A DNA stretch of 64,000 nucleotides from Methylobacterium sp. R2-1 (GTDB lineage Bacteria; Pseudomonadota; Alphaproteobacteria; Rhizobiales; Beijerinckiaceae). The position numbers and the translations under genes were made by a program. Under the pieces are notes generated by a model, which was given only the letters and a program-made list of their open reading frames with translations, searched no databases and was not told the origin of the DNA. Positions 43,239-52,244 of the stretch are shown piece by piece. The stretch covers positions 155,958 to 219,957 of the forward strand of contig NZ_JACHWM010000013.1 of the NCBI RefSeq assembly GCF_014191355.1. The letters run 5' to 3'. Numbering within the stretch: the first letter of the stretch is position 1; each line of letters starts with the position of its first letter.

Positions 43239-44117
43239 ATGGCGATGCGGACGGAAACGGTGCCGGTGGAGATCGTGGCCCGCCCGGAACGGGACCGGCT
43301 CGGCGAGGGACCGGTCTGGCTGCCGGAGCGGGGGCAACTGCTCTGGGTTGATATCGAGGCGCCGGCGATCCGCTGGCTCGACCCCGCCAGCGGCCGGACC
43401 GGCAGCCATGTCTTCGCGGAGCCGATCGGCTGGGTCATCCCGCGCGCGGGCCGCTCCGACTTCGTGGTCGGCCTGAAGAGCGGCTTCGCCTTCTTCGATC
43501 CGGAGGCCGGCAGCCTGGACCCTTTCGGCGATCCGGAACCCGAGCATCCGGACAACCGGCTGAACGACGCCAAGGTGGACTTCGCCGGACGAATCTGGGC
43601 CGGGAGCAAGCACTGCACCGACGCGGCAGTGTCGGGCGCCCTGCATCGGCTCGATCCCGATCTGACTTGGCACTGCTACGACCGCGGTTACGGCGTCGCC
43701 AACGGCCCGACCTTCAGCCTGGACGGGCGGATCCTCTATCACACCGACAGCGCGGCCCGGACGGTCTTCGCCTTCGACCTCGGCGAGGACGGGGCGCTCT
43801 CGCGCAAGCGGACCTTCCTGCGCTTTCCGGACGAGTGGGGCTATCCCGACGGGATGACCACTGATGCGGCGGGCTGTCTTTGGATCGCCCACTGGGGCGG
43901 GGGCCGGATCAGCCGGTTCGGCCCGGACGGGACGCTTCTGCGATCGATCGCGCTGCCGGCCACGAACATCACGAGTTGTGCCTTCGCCGGGCCCGATCTC
44001 GACCGGCTCTACGTCACCTCCGCCGCGCTGGGCTGCCAGCACGAGCCGGCGGCCGGGGCGCTGTTCGTCCTCGATCCCGGCATTCCCGGTCTGCCGCCGC
44101 GCGCCTTCGCGGGGTGA
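43239..44117 (+). CDS. SMP-30/gluconolactonase family lactonase
   Basis: 292-residue six-bladed propeller lactonase. LGEGPVWLPERGQLLWVDI is the family's first metal-ligand strand (Glu), NRLNDAKVDFAGRIWAG supplies the Asn, and PDGMTTDAAGCLWIAHWGGGRI the catalytic Asp region. It would open a sugar lactone such as galactonolactone or arabinonolactone. It is followed 4 bases later by a KDGal kinase and then KDPGal aldolase, so the three form a De Ley-Doudoroff-type galactose branch. The dehydrogenase and dehydratase steps are not in the window. Confidence 0.88.
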   Translation: MAMRTETVPVEIVARPERDRLGEGPVWLPERGQLLWVDIEAPAIRWLDPASGRTGSHVFAEPIGWVIPRAGRSDFVVGLKSGFAFFDPEAGSLDPFGDPEPEHPDNRLNDAKVDFAGRIWAGSKHCTDAAVSGALHRLDPDLTWHCYDRGYGVANGPTFSLDGRILYHTDSAARTVFAFDLGEDGALSRKRTFLRFPDEWGYPDGMTTDAAGCLWIAHWGGGRISRFGPDGTLLRSIALPATNITSCAFAGPDLDRLYVTSAALGCQHEPAAGALFVLDPGIPGLPPRAFAG

Positions 44118-44121
44118 GGGC

Positions 44122-45030
44122 ATGATCGGCGTCGATTGGGGCTCCTCGAACCTGCGCGCCTACCGGTACGGGCCGGACGGGACGGTGCTGGAACGCCGCT
44201 GCGGCGGTCCCGGCGCCGCCATGCTCGGTCCGGACGCCTTCGAGCCGGCCCTGGCCGCGATCCTCACGGGCTGGACCGACGGACGCGTTCCGATCGTGCT
44301 GGCCGGCATGGCGGGCCGGCGCGGCGGCTGGCGCGAGGCCCCCTACCTGCCCTGTCCGGCCGACCCCGCGCATCTCGCCGCCGCCGCGGTCGCGATCCCC
44401 TCGGCAATCGGCCCCTGTTTCCTGGTGCCGGGTGTCAGCACCCGCAGGAGCGACGGCGTCGCGGGCGTGATGCGGGGGGAGGAAACCCAGATCCTCGGGG
44501 CCGGGCTCACTGCCGGCACCGTCGTCCTACCCGGCACGCACAGCAAGTGGGTGCGACGGACCGAGGGGAGGATCACCGACTTCGCGACCGCGATGACCGG
44601 TGAGCTCTACGCCCTGCTGCTCGACCACTCGTCGATCGGTCAGGTCGCGACGCGGGAGCCCTGCGACCGGCCGGACGCCTTCACCGTGGGCGCCCGGCGT
44701 GCCCTGGCCGCCGGGGGTATCGAGCGCGTCCTGTTCTCGGCCCGCGCCGAGGTGCTGCTCGGCACGCTGGAGCCGGAGGCGGTCGAGAGCTTCCTTTCGG
44801 GCCTGCTGATCGGCGGCGAGGTCGCCGCCCTGCGCGGCCTCCTCGACGGTCCGCCCACTCTGATCGGAGCGCCAGCCCTCTGCACGCGCTACGCGGCGGC
44901 GCTGGCGCTGGCGGATTTCCCGTCGGCGCAGATCCTGGATGGCGAGACGGCAGTCGCGCGCGGCCTCTGGCGGATCGGTCGCGATATCGCCGCGCTGCGC
45001 GGGCCCGACGGCAGAGGAGGTCTCTCGTGA
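44122..45030 (+). CDS. dgoK: 2-dehydro-3-deoxygalactonokinase
   Basis: 302 residues. N-terminal phosphate-binding VDWGSSNLRAYRY, GMAGRRGGWREAPYLPCP, RGEETQILGAG and LPGTHSKWV, all typical of DgoK (ASKHA fold). It phosphorylates 2-keto-3-deoxygalactonate with ATP to the 6-phosphate. ATG 44122 comes 4 bases after the lactonase stop, and its TGA overlaps the GTG of the aldolase gene, so the module is translationally coupled. Confidence 0.93.
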   Translation: MIGVDWGSSNLRAYRYGPDGTVLERRCGGPGAAMLGPDAFEPALAAILTGWTDGRVPIVLAGMAGRRGGWREAPYLPCPADPAHLAAAAVAIPSAIGPCFLVPGVSTRRSDGVAGVMRGEETQILGAGLTAGTVVLPGTHSKWVRRTEGRITDFATAMTGELYALLLDHSSIGQVATREPCDRPDAFTVGARRALAAGGIERVLFSARAEVLLGTLEPEAVESFLSGLLIGGEVAALRGLLDGPPTLIGAPALCTRYAAALALADFPSAQILDGETAVARGLWRIGRDIAALRGPDGRGGLS

Positions 45031-45653
45031 CGTTCGACCAAGTTCTGGCGGAGATGCCGCTCGTCGCGATCCTGCGCGGGATCGGACCGTCCGAGGCCGA
45101 AGCGGTCGCCGAAGTCCTGGTGGGGGCTGGGATCGGCTGCATCGAGGTGCCGCTGAACTCACCGGATCCCTTCGAGAGCATCCGGCGCATGGCGGCGCGA
45201 TTCGGACATCGCGCGCTGATCGGCGCCGGAACCGTCCTCGATCCTGCCGAAGTGAGTCGAATCGTCGAGGCCGGCGGTCGCCTCGCGGTGTCGCCCGATT
45301 GCAATCCGGCGACGATCGCAGCAGCCAAGGCCGCCGGCCTGATCGCCCTGCCCGGCATCCTCACGCCGAGCGAGGCATTCCGGGCCCTGGCGGCCGGTGC
45401 CGACGGGCTGAAGCTCTTCCCGGCCGAGGCCGCCAGTCCGGCCGTTTTGAAGGCGATGCGGGCCGTCCTGCCGGAGGGCACCGCCATCCTGCCGGTTGGC
45501 GGCATCGGCCCCGCCGAGATCGCGCCCTATTGGGCGGCCGGTGCGGCCGGATTCGGCCTCGGCTCGAGCCTCTACAACCCGGGCCGATCGGCGGCGGAGA
45601 TCCGTGATCGTGCCGCAGCGATGACCGAGGTCATGCGAGCGGTGCGAACCTAG
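45027..45653 (+). CDS. dgoA: 2-dehydro-3-deoxy-6-phosphogalactonate aldolase
   Basis: 208-residue class I aldolase of the KDPG/KDPGal family. Glu in IEVPLNSP, GAGTVLDPAEV, SPDCNP, the Schiff-base Lys in DGLKLFPAE and the phosphate site GGIGPAEI/GLGSSLY are all present. It cleaves KDPGal to pyruvate and glyceraldehyde-3-phosphate. GTG 45027 overlaps dgoK. Immediately behind it the DNA becomes a string of gene fragments. Confidence 0.93.
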   Translation: MTFDQVLAEMPLVAILRGIGPSEAEAVAEVLVGAGIGCIEVPLNSPDPFESIRRMAARFGHRALIGAGTVLDPAEVSRIVEAGGRLAVSPDCNPATIAAAKAAGLIALPGILTPSEAFRALAAGADGLKLFPAEAASPAVLKAMRAVLPEGTAILPVGGIGPAEIAPYWAAGAAGFGLGSSLYNPGRSAAEIRDRAAAMTEVMRAVRT

Positions 45654-45683
45654 CTCCTCACAGGACCCGTCAGCATCGCGCGA

Positions 45684-45815
45684 TTTGGCCGGATCGACCG
45701 CTACGACCACGTCCTCGCGTCCGTCTTCGAGCTCGACAGAAGCGTGGCAGACATCCTGATCCGGGAAGAGCTCACCATTTCCTACAAGCGGGGCCATGAG
45801 GCCGAAGGCCCTTGC
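45684..45815 (+). pseudogene. staphylococcal-nuclease-like domain fragment
   Basis: A 44-codon stretch reads FGRIDRYDHVLASVFELDRS, then VADILIREELTISYKRGHE. It matches the SNase pattern 'dkYgRvlA.v...grdv...LireGlarpY..g'. There is no upstream barrel or start. It is the tail end of a thermonuclease-like gene left in the debris after dgoA. Confidence 0.6.
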
Positions 45816-45843
45816 ACGCCGAGCCGCAGATCCGGAGGGAGCG

Positions 45844-46151
45844 ATGACCGTCGCGCGAACGCTTCCTGAGCCAGTCTGTAAGCACATCCTGACCGATCTT
45901 GATGTTACCTACGCCGACTAAGACGATTTGCCGAAGCTGTACGGGATGGTTGCACGAGAACTGAAACTCGCCCCCGACCAGCACCGAAAGGAGCTTATCA
46001 AGGCCATCCTTAGCGGACGATGAACCTCGCGAACGGACTTGGCGACCTTCGGAATCGCTTCTCCGATGCTCACGCCGGTGTGCCGTCGAAGGAGATCAAA
46101 CTGCCCGTCAGGCCATCGCCGCGACACGCGAGCCTCGCTGTGAACTCGGCT
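45844..46151 (+). pseudogene. abortive-infection (Abi_C domain) gene remnant
   Basis: Reads VARTLPEPVCKHILTDLD ... DDLPKLYGMVARELKLAPDQ, with an in-frame TAA at 45919-45921. After a frame change near 46020 it continues NLANGLGDLRNRFSDAHA ... PVRPSPRHASLAVNSA. This is the C-terminal domain of Abi_C-type phage-exclusion proteins (family pattern 'CKHIL ... LAPdQH ... GLG.LRNr.gDAHG ... RHA.LAVN'). The N-terminal part is absent. It is a fossil of a defence gene. Confidence 0.75.
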
Positions 46152-46238
46152 GAGCCGAACGGCATACGCATAAATTCCCACTCGACTCTTGCGAGTCGAA
46201 CCGCGAGGAGGGAAGTGCAGGCCGGATAAGGCTCTGCA

Positions 46239-46754
46239 ATGGGGGGTATCTTGAAAGTTCTGCGATCTACAGCTGCAGCCGTTATCGTGCTGGGATTATT
46301 GACGAGTTTAGCCGCCGCAAAGCCGTTCGAACTCCCCGAAGCCAAGCCGATCGTAACGATTTCGCTCCCTGATGCCTGGGAGCCCGAAGAAATCCCTAAG
46401 GGCGTGCAAGCTAATTCGCCCGATACAGGAATTTACGTTTCATTCGAAATCGACAACATCAAAAATACCGATAGAGTTGTATTGGACGGCGTCAAGTTCC
46501 TGGCTGAAAGCGGTGTCAAAATCGATCCTGCATCCGAGAAACGCGGTGAAGGCAAGGTAAATGGTATCGACATGATCGATATCAACTGGACTGGCGTCTA
46601 CAGTGGCAGCGTTGCAAAAGTTAGCCTGACCATCGCTGTTCTATCTCCGACAAAGATCGGCCTTTTGACGTACTGGGGCTCGCCATCTGCTGAAAAGAAG
46701 TATGCAGCACAGCTGGATGGAATTCTGAAGAGCATACAGCCGCTCGGCCAGTAG
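46239..46754 (+). CDS. secreted hypothetical protein
   Basis: 171 residues. Signal peptide (LRSTAAAVIVLGLLTSLAAA) then a beta-rich domain with ISLPDAWEPEEIPKGVQANS, GIDMIDINWTGVY and a C-terminal AQLDGILKSIQPLGQ helix. This resembles PsbP/DUF1795-like small periplasmic folds ('lP.gW ... l..i..si'), a weak structural guess. Base use is markedly more AT-rich than the metabolic genes. It is monocistronic. Confidence 0.6.
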   Translation: MGGILKVLRSTAAAVIVLGLLTSLAAAKPFELPEAKPIVTISLPDAWEPEEIPKGVQANSPDTGIYVSFEIDNIKNTDRVVLDGVKFLAESGVKIDPASEKRGEGKVNGIDMIDINWTGVYSGSVAKVSLTIAVLSPTKIGLLTYWGSPSAEKKYAAQLDGILKSIQPLGQ

Positions 46755-46866
46755 CAAAGTGCACAGGTGATGTGTCTACTTCACATTCGGCTGATAATTG
46801 ATGCTCAAATCGTTGGTGTCACTAAGGGCGCCAACATCATGTGAAATTATGAGGATTGAGGAATTC

Positions 46867-47136
46867 ATGCCATTACGCCGTGTTACTCAGATCTACCTTG
46901 CTGTCCTCGCTCTTGGCTTAACGCTCCTGCCGGCCGCTGTGTCCGCACAGGCCGACATGTCGTGCGCTGACTACCTGAAAGCGGATGCTCAGATGCAGGC
47001 GGCCATGAGTCCTGCCGACAGAGCGGCGATGCAGTCCGACCCGCACGCAGCGGATCTCGATAACAAGGTACGTGCCTACTGCAAGGCGAACCTAAAGGCG
47101 TCGGTCAGTGAGGCTATGTCGAAGGCAATACAGTAG
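46867..47136 (+). CDS. HdeA/HdeB-like small periplasmic protein
   Basis: 89 residues from ATG 46867 with GAGG 6 bases upstream. Signal peptide (YLAVLALGLTLLPAAVSA), then MSCADYLKADAQMQ ... AYCKANLKASVSEAMSKA. The two cysteines (SCADYL and AYCKANP-like) are the disulfide pair of the HdeA acid-stress chaperone fold. A Rho-independent terminator follows at 47255. Several in-frame ATGs lie upstream but would hide the signal peptide. Confidence 0.75.
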   Translation: MPLRRVTQIYLAVLALGLTLLPAAVSAQADMSCADYLKADAQMQAAMSPADRAAMQSDPHAADLDNKVRAYCKANLKASVSEAMSKAIQ

Positions 47137-47254
47137 CCGTAACCTTGAGCAGAAAGCTCGTTGCGGCGGGAGCCGCGGCGGGCGAAGTTGCAGCCGCGGG
47201 CCGGGCCGCAGGCCATCTGGCAGCCATCGGCACAGTGCGGCAGCTGTGTGATTT

Positions 47255-47284
47255 GCCCCGGGGCTTCGGCCTCGGGGCTTTTTT
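47255..47284 (+). terminator. Rho-independent terminator
   Basis: GCCCCG-GGGCTTCGGCCT-CGGGGC followed by six T (47279-47284). It ends the transcript of the HdeA-like gene. Confidence 0.8.
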
Positions 47285-47386
47285 CGTGCGTGTGAGACGC
47301 CGGAGGCAATGGTGTGGGCGCCGTGCGTGGAGGTTGGGCGCCGGAACTTAGACTTAGAAGCCTGCCGCCGCGGCCTCAGCGAGCAG

Positions 47387-48635
47387 TCACAGCCTTCCGG
47401 CTACGCGCTTGATTTCATCGCAGGCTGACGCAACGCCATCCTGCGCTGCCATGCGAGTCCGGGCGGCGGTTCGAGCCTGGATCATAGCTGGAGAGGCGAG
47501 CATCTTCTCAACCTCGCGGCAGGCGCGCCGCGGTCGGAAGGCGTGCGGCCCAAGCACAGCTCCGAGGTCTAGTCGAGGCAGGCGCTGGGCGTCATCGAAG
47601 TGGCTGAATGCGACCGGCGCCCCCATCTGCGGCATGCCCGCGGCTCGGGCCTGCGCGACGGTTCCGATGCCGCCATGATGGACCAAGGCTGCGCAGCGAG
47701 GCAGTAGCAGGCTGAGGGGTGCGGAGCGGACGTGAATTACTTTTGCAGGAAGCGAGGCCGGCACCTGCTCCGCTTCGCGAGCGAGCAGGATACCGCGTAG
47801 GCGCATGCGCCTGCAAATTTCCACGGCGACCCTGAAGAACTTCGCCCCCTGGCGCATCCCCGATCCGTAGGTGAAAACCAGCCGCGCTGACCCGGCGTCG
47901 AGATAGGCGTCGAGCGTAGGCGCGAGTTCGCCGACATCGCCGAGGTGGTCGGCCATTGGGAAGCCCACCTGGGTCGCCTGTCTCGGCCCATCCGGCTGCC
48001 GCGGCACGTACCAGGGCGGACACATCAGGATCATCCGCAACGGACTGTTCCACCAGTATCCTAGGCGCTTGACCGGTGGCAGGCCGAGGTTGGCGCGCAG
48101 TGCATTGAGAGGTGGGAGACTGATCGGATCGATCAGGACGCGGTCCGCGCCGTGACCGAGCCAATGTCGCAGGCGCGAGGGCATCAAGCTCTGAAGCGGC
48201 ATTCCGGGGAGCTAAGGCGCAGCATGGCGACGCTCAATCAGGAACGGGGTTCATAAACAGTTATGACGGGCATCCCGTGCAGATCCTGACCAAGACATGC
48301 ACCGAACGCACTGGCGAAGTGATGACGATACAAGCCTTCTCGGCAGATCTTTCCTCTAGCCATTGCATGGTTCTGCCCGCCACCGAGACCATCATCTTGA
48401 ATAGAGGGGCAAGGCCACGCTGGGGATGCCAGAGGTTGGGCGAGCTAAGTGCCTCGTCATACTCCGCCTCCGTGCACATGGCATCGAAATCGAGGCCGGC
48501 TCGCGAAGCTGATTGCCGAAATGGTTTGGGCGCATACAGGAACACATCATGCCCCCGTCGCGCCAGCCGACGCCCTATTGCGACGAACGGCAAGACGTCA
48601 CCGTAAGTATCGATCGCTGTAAAGACGATATTCAT
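47387..48635 (-). pseudogene. glycosyltransferase (GT1/rhamnosyltransferase-like) broken by frameshifts
   Basis: N-terminal half from ATG 48635: MNIVFTAIDTYGDVLPFVAI, then GRRLARRGHDVFLYA. After ITSP the frame slips; another frame continues AFGACLGQDLHGMPVITVYE, meets a stop, shows LIERRHAAP, another stop, and LPGMPLQSLMPSRLRHW. The C-terminal half (47387-48202) is open and includes the donor-site block HHGGIGTVAQARAAGMPQ. An intact gene would be about 415 residues. At least two frame changes plus stops separate the halves, so it is inactive. Confidence 0.85.
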
Positions 48636-49309
48636 TGCGTCATCGGCGAAGATAGACGAAATGGAGTGCCTTGATGGCTTATGTATATGCAGATAATAAC
48701 TTAGACTGTGGCGAAGTTTTCGCGTATTGCAATGACAGTTGCTGAGCGGTGAATGCGCCTCGCAGCTAGGCGGACGGTACACGCCGCTGCGCAGCTGCAT
48801 CGTGCCTTGGAACTGTGCGTCGGAGGGGCCGTGATAGTCGTCGGTGAAATTGTCGCCACCCGACCGGACAGCGGCCTGGCGCTGAGCGGATGCGGCCCTC
48901 CCTCCATTGAGGATTGGTAGGGGACGGGTGCCGGGATGACGCGGCACCCATTATCGCCGAGCATTCCTCACCACTGATCAATAGGTCATGTCGAGCACGA
49001 TTTCGAGGTATCGCAATATTCATTGCCCAAGCGAGCGAGATTCAAGGCGAGTCCCTCAGGATCCCTGCGCGAATCGACAAGCTCGTCATTTTTTTTAACA
49101 AATGATGACATCTTGGAAACTTGTTGCCTTCATGGCACGGCGTAAAACAAAATCATGTTGATTCGCTCATGTATGATTTACAGCTCTCATGAATGGCCTT
49201 CATGTTATATGCGCACGATGATTGCGGCCCTGAACATATCATCGCAGTTCAATCTGCGGGGCCGTTAGGAAATATAGGAAAATAGAGCCTATTCACCCTG
49301 GAGGCAGCC
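48636..49309. other. intergenic, AT-rich toward the Hint gene
   Basis: About 670 bases. No conserved frame on either strand. The last 200 bases are AT-rich, with several CATG-containing repeats (TCATGTATGA, TCATGAATGG, TTCATGTTAT) near 49168-49206, and should contain the promoter of the Hint gene. GGAGG lies 6 bases before its ATG at 49310. Confidence 0.45.
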
Positions 49310-50284
49310 ATGGCACTTCCGATCGTTTTTAATAATCAGACCTACGACACTAATTTCTTGTCTCAAGACAATGATGGCGTTCAGAGTAACGTTTTCGAAA
49401 ACGACGACAACAATCCGCAGCCGTACATCCTCAATGGCACCGTCAACGCTGTCGGAGACCCTGTTACCTTCACGGCCAGCGGCGGTGGTGATCAGTTCAC
49501 GGCATACGCAACAAATTTAGACAACCCAAATCAAATTGTTTTCTCGCAAAATGGCAACGGAACTGGCTTCGCCATCCTCGTTTCGAACACACCCGTTGTT
49601 GAGGGGGAAACGGAGGCGTTCTCCGAAAACAACCTTGGTGATTTCACTCCTGTCTGCTTTACGACTGGAACGAAGATCCGCACGGCCCGTGGTGATATCG
49701 CCGTCGAAGACCTGAGGGCCGGCGACCTCGCCGTCACCGCCGCCGGTGCGCTGCGGCCCGTCGTCTGGATCGGGCATCGCGAAATCACCGCCAAGAGCGG
49801 CTCGCTCGCCTTCAACCAGCAGCCGGTTCGCGTCCGGGCTGGGGCTTCCGGTCACGGACTGCCGTCGCGTGATCTCTTACTCTCGCCCGGACACCCGGTG
49901 CTGGTCGGCGCGGATGCCGACAACGAGGGCGGCGTGCTCGTGCCCGTGATGTGCCTGATCAACGGCACCACCGTCACCCGTGAGCCGGTCGCCAGCGTCA
50001 CCTACTGGCACGTCGAACTCGACAGCCACGACATCCTGCTCGCTGAAGGCCTGCCGGCAGAGAGCTACATCGACGGCGGCGACCGGGCCTTCTTCTTGGA
50101 AGCGTCCGATCATGCCCTGCACAACCCGGACTTCGTGGTTCCGGGCTGGAACGGGCGTTGCCGGCCGGTCGCCGTGGACGGTCCGGTCGTCGAGGCCGAG
50201 CGGCTTCGGCTCGATGCCGTGTTCGCGGGCTTGCTTAGCGCGGACTGCGGTTGGAACATGGCCGACACCTGGGTCGCTGTGTAG
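49310..50284 (+). CDS. Hint (hedgehog/intein) domain protein 1
   Basis: 324 residues. The first 115 are an Asn/Asp/Thr-rich, AT-rich beta segment (MALPIVFNNQTYDTN ... VTFTASGGGDQFTAYAT). The Hint_2 domain starts at Cys116 (CFTTGTKIRTARGDIAVEDL), with VVWIGHREI, LLLSPGHPVLV and a C-terminal VTYWHVELDSHDILLAEG block. Hint proteins of this group are plentiful in Methylobacterium and Rhodobacterales and are thought to be self-processing surface proteins; no function is proven. Two rho-independent terminators follow. The paralogue at 51255-52232 has nearly the same Hint half but a different N-terminus. Confidence 0.85.
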   Translation: MALPIVFNNQTYDTNFLSQDNDGVQSNVFENDDNNPQPYILNGTVNAVGDPVTFTASGGGDQFTAYATNLDNPNQIVFSQNGNGTGFAILVSNTPVVEGETEAFSENNLGDFTPVCFTTGTKIRTARGDIAVEDLRAGDLAVTAAGALRPVVWIGHREITAKSGSLAFNQQPVRVRAGASGHGLPSRDLLLSPGHPVLVGADADNEGGVLVPVMCLINGTTVTREPVASVTYWHVELDSHDILLAEGLPAESYIDGGDRAFFLEASDHALHNPDFVVPGWNGRCRPVAVDGPVVEAERLRLDAVFAGLLSADCGWNMADTWVAV

Positions 50285-50394
50285 GATCGCGGGCAAGTCC
50301 GAGCGGCAGAGGCATTGCCTGAACGCTGCTCGGACCATCTGCCTGCAGCCACCCGTCGACATCATGCCCGTCCTCACCAACGGGCGCCTCTTCA

Positions 50395-50425
50395 ACCCCG
50401 CCCGGCCCGCCGCGGCGGGGTTTTT
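50395..50425 (+). terminator. Rho-independent terminator 1 behind Hint gene 1
   Basis: ACCCCGCC-CGGCCCGCCGC-GGCGGGGT with a five-T run ending at 50425. Confidence 0.85.
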
Positions 50426-50508
50426 CGTGCGGTTTCATACCCAGCCTGAACCGCGCCATCCGACCGGCGTTCCTCTCCCACGGACTTTCCGTTCAATGGC
50501 GCGCACTC

Positions 50509-50540
50509 ACCCCGCCCGGCTCAGCCGCGGCGGGGTTTTT
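50509..50540 (+). terminator. Rho-independent terminator 2 behind Hint gene 1
   Basis: ACCCCGCC-CGGCTCAGCCGC-GGCGGGGT with a five-T run. The arms are identical to the terminator 114 bases upstream, so the pair looks like a duplication. The rest of 50285-50944 holds no gene that I can support. Confidence 0.85.
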
Positions 50541-50944
50541 CGTTTCAGGCCCTGCGCCGCTGCGAGGATCCGCTTCCGCACCTCGGCCATGCGGTCGTAA
50601 GGCTACATCGAACTCAGCCCACACCCCGGTCAGCCTGTCGGCATCGAGCAAAACCGGATCCTGTTCGGCAACGTGAGCGGCGATCGGAACGTGGCCGGTG
50701 CGCAGGTCGGAGTGCCGATCTCGGAGTTCGCTACGAGGCGGGGAGCCTAAGCCCTACAGCCTGGAGCATACGCCCGTGGCACAAGCCGGAGTCGGCACGC
50801 TGGCGGCACTTCGCGCAGCAACTGGTGAATTCCGCGTCCTCGTGAGGCTCCCGGTCTTCACCATCGGCCAAGCCTTCGGAGCATGGTAGAGCGCCGCACG
50901 GATGAACGTTGCTCGGCCGAACCTCGGTAGTCACAACCGAGAGA

Positions 50945-51172
50945 ATGAGCGTTCCAGCTCAAGAATTTAAATGTATAAACAAAATCAGAGCGTGGTACGA
51001 ATTATTTCAAAACCATTCAGAAAGACAAGTTCTGCGATTTTTTGACTGTGCTCCTGAGGCTAAAATTTTCATCGGCCCATATCTAGGCATTCCTCTTGAG
51101 AAATCAGTGCAAATCAAAATGCCATGTGGCAGATTTAGCGCAGACGAACATGGCTTTGTGCGATTAATGTGA
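50945..51172 (+). CDS. hypothetical 75-residue AT-rich frame
   Basis: Begins MSVPAQEFKCINKIRAWYEL and ends DEHGFVRLM. Low GC compared with neighbours and a mixed helix/strand look, with no known motif. The ATG follows GAGA weakly. It lies between the two Hint genes, where flanking DNA has clearly been exchanged, so it may be a fragment of a transferred gene. Confidence 0.4.
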   Translation: MSVPAQEFKCINKIRAWYELFQNHSERQVLRFFDCAPEAKIFIGPYLGIPLEKSVQIKMPCGRFSADEHGFVRLM

Positions 51173-51254
51173 GTGCTGAGCGCTTGTAGCGATTACGTAC
51201 GCTCGAAGCTGCATCCCGATATTTCGCTCATTCTTAATTAAGAGAGGCTTGTCG

Positions 51255-52232
51255 ATGTCTTCAGGTCCGGCGCCGTCGATTGCAACATCCAGATTTTATG
51301 TCATCCAACAGACACCTGGGACAGCACAATACACCATCACCGATGGCTTTAATTTCCCTTATACCATCACGGATATCTCAGATGGCGCCAGTGACAACAC
51401 GGCCGTCCTCGAAGCGAGCGGCAGGGACACCATGCAGCTCACGAGCGGAACCGGCGATGGAAGCGGTCCAGCAACCTATCTCGGGCGGACTGTAAATGAA
51501 GGCGATGTCTTCGCCCTCTCCGGTGGTCAAACCTCTCTGCTTTCAAATAACAACTATCCCAACGGTACAGTTGTAACACTTACGACGGGTTCAACTGCTC
51601 TCTGCTTCGTGTCTGGTACGCGGATCCGCACGAGCCGCAGCGACGTGGCCGTCGAGGATCTCCAAGTCGGCGACATCGCAGTGACCGCCTCCGGCACCTT
51701 GCGTCCGATCACCTGGATCGGCCACCGCGAGATGATGGCCGCGGGTGCGGTCCTTCCCTTCCACCAGCAGCCGGTGCGCGTTCGCGCGGGCGCCTTCGGC
51801 CAGGGTCTGCCGGCGCGCGACCTCAGCCTCTCGCCCGGTCACCCGGTGCTGGTCGGCGCGGATGCCGATTACGAGGGCGGCGTGCTCGTGCCCGTCATGT
51901 GCCTGATCAACGGCACCTCGATCACCCGCGAGCCCCGCGCCAGCGTCACCTACTGGCACATCGAACTCGACGCCCACGACATCCTGCTAGCCGAGGGCAT
52001 GCCGGCGGAGAGTTACATCGATGGCGGCGACCGCGCCTTCTTCGTCGAAGCCTCCGACCATGCTCTGCACAATCCGGACTTCGTGCCTACGGGCTGGAAC
52101 GGCCGCTGCCGGCCGGTCGCCGTGGACGGTCCGGTCGTCGAGGCCGAGCGACTGCGGCTCGACACGGTGTTCGCCAGCGCTCTGAGCGAGCAGTGCGAGT
52201 GGGATGCTGCAAGCGCCTGGAAGACGGCGTGA
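51255..52232 (+). CDS. Hint (hedgehog/intein) domain protein 2
   Basis: 325 residues from ATG 51255 (GAGAGG 7 bases upstream). The N-terminal 115 residues (RFYVIQQTPGTAQYTITDGF ...) are unrelated to those of Hint protein 1. From Cys117 (CFVSGTRIRTSRSDVAVEDL) the two are closely alike, down to HPVLVGADAD, EGGVLVPVMCLINGT and NGRCRPVAVDGPVVEAERLR. The repeated pairing of a conserved Hint half with a variable N-terminus suggests modular exchange. Its 3' end cuts into a umuD gene on the opposite strand. Confidence 0.85.
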   Translation: MSSGPAPSIATSRFYVIQQTPGTAQYTITDGFNFPYTITDISDGASDNTAVLEASGRDTMQLTSGTGDGSGPATYLGRTVNEGDVFALSGGQTSLLSNNNYPNGTVVTLTTGSTALCFVSGTRIRTSRSDVAVEDLQVGDIAVTASGTLRPITWIGHREMMAAGAVLPFHQQPVRVRAGAFGQGLPARDLSLSPGHPVLVGADADYEGGVLVPVMCLINGTSITREPRASVTYWHIELDAHDILLAEGMPAESYIDGGDRAFFVEASDHALHNPDFVPTGWNGRCRPVAVDGPVVEAERLRLDTVFASALSEQCEWDAASAWKTA

Positions 52233-52244
52233 AGTAACGAGCGG

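Noticed and set aside
47145..47351. 68-codon frame across the terminator behind the HdeA-like gene
   Set aside because: It runs through a Rho-independent terminator and is Arg/Ala low-complexity.
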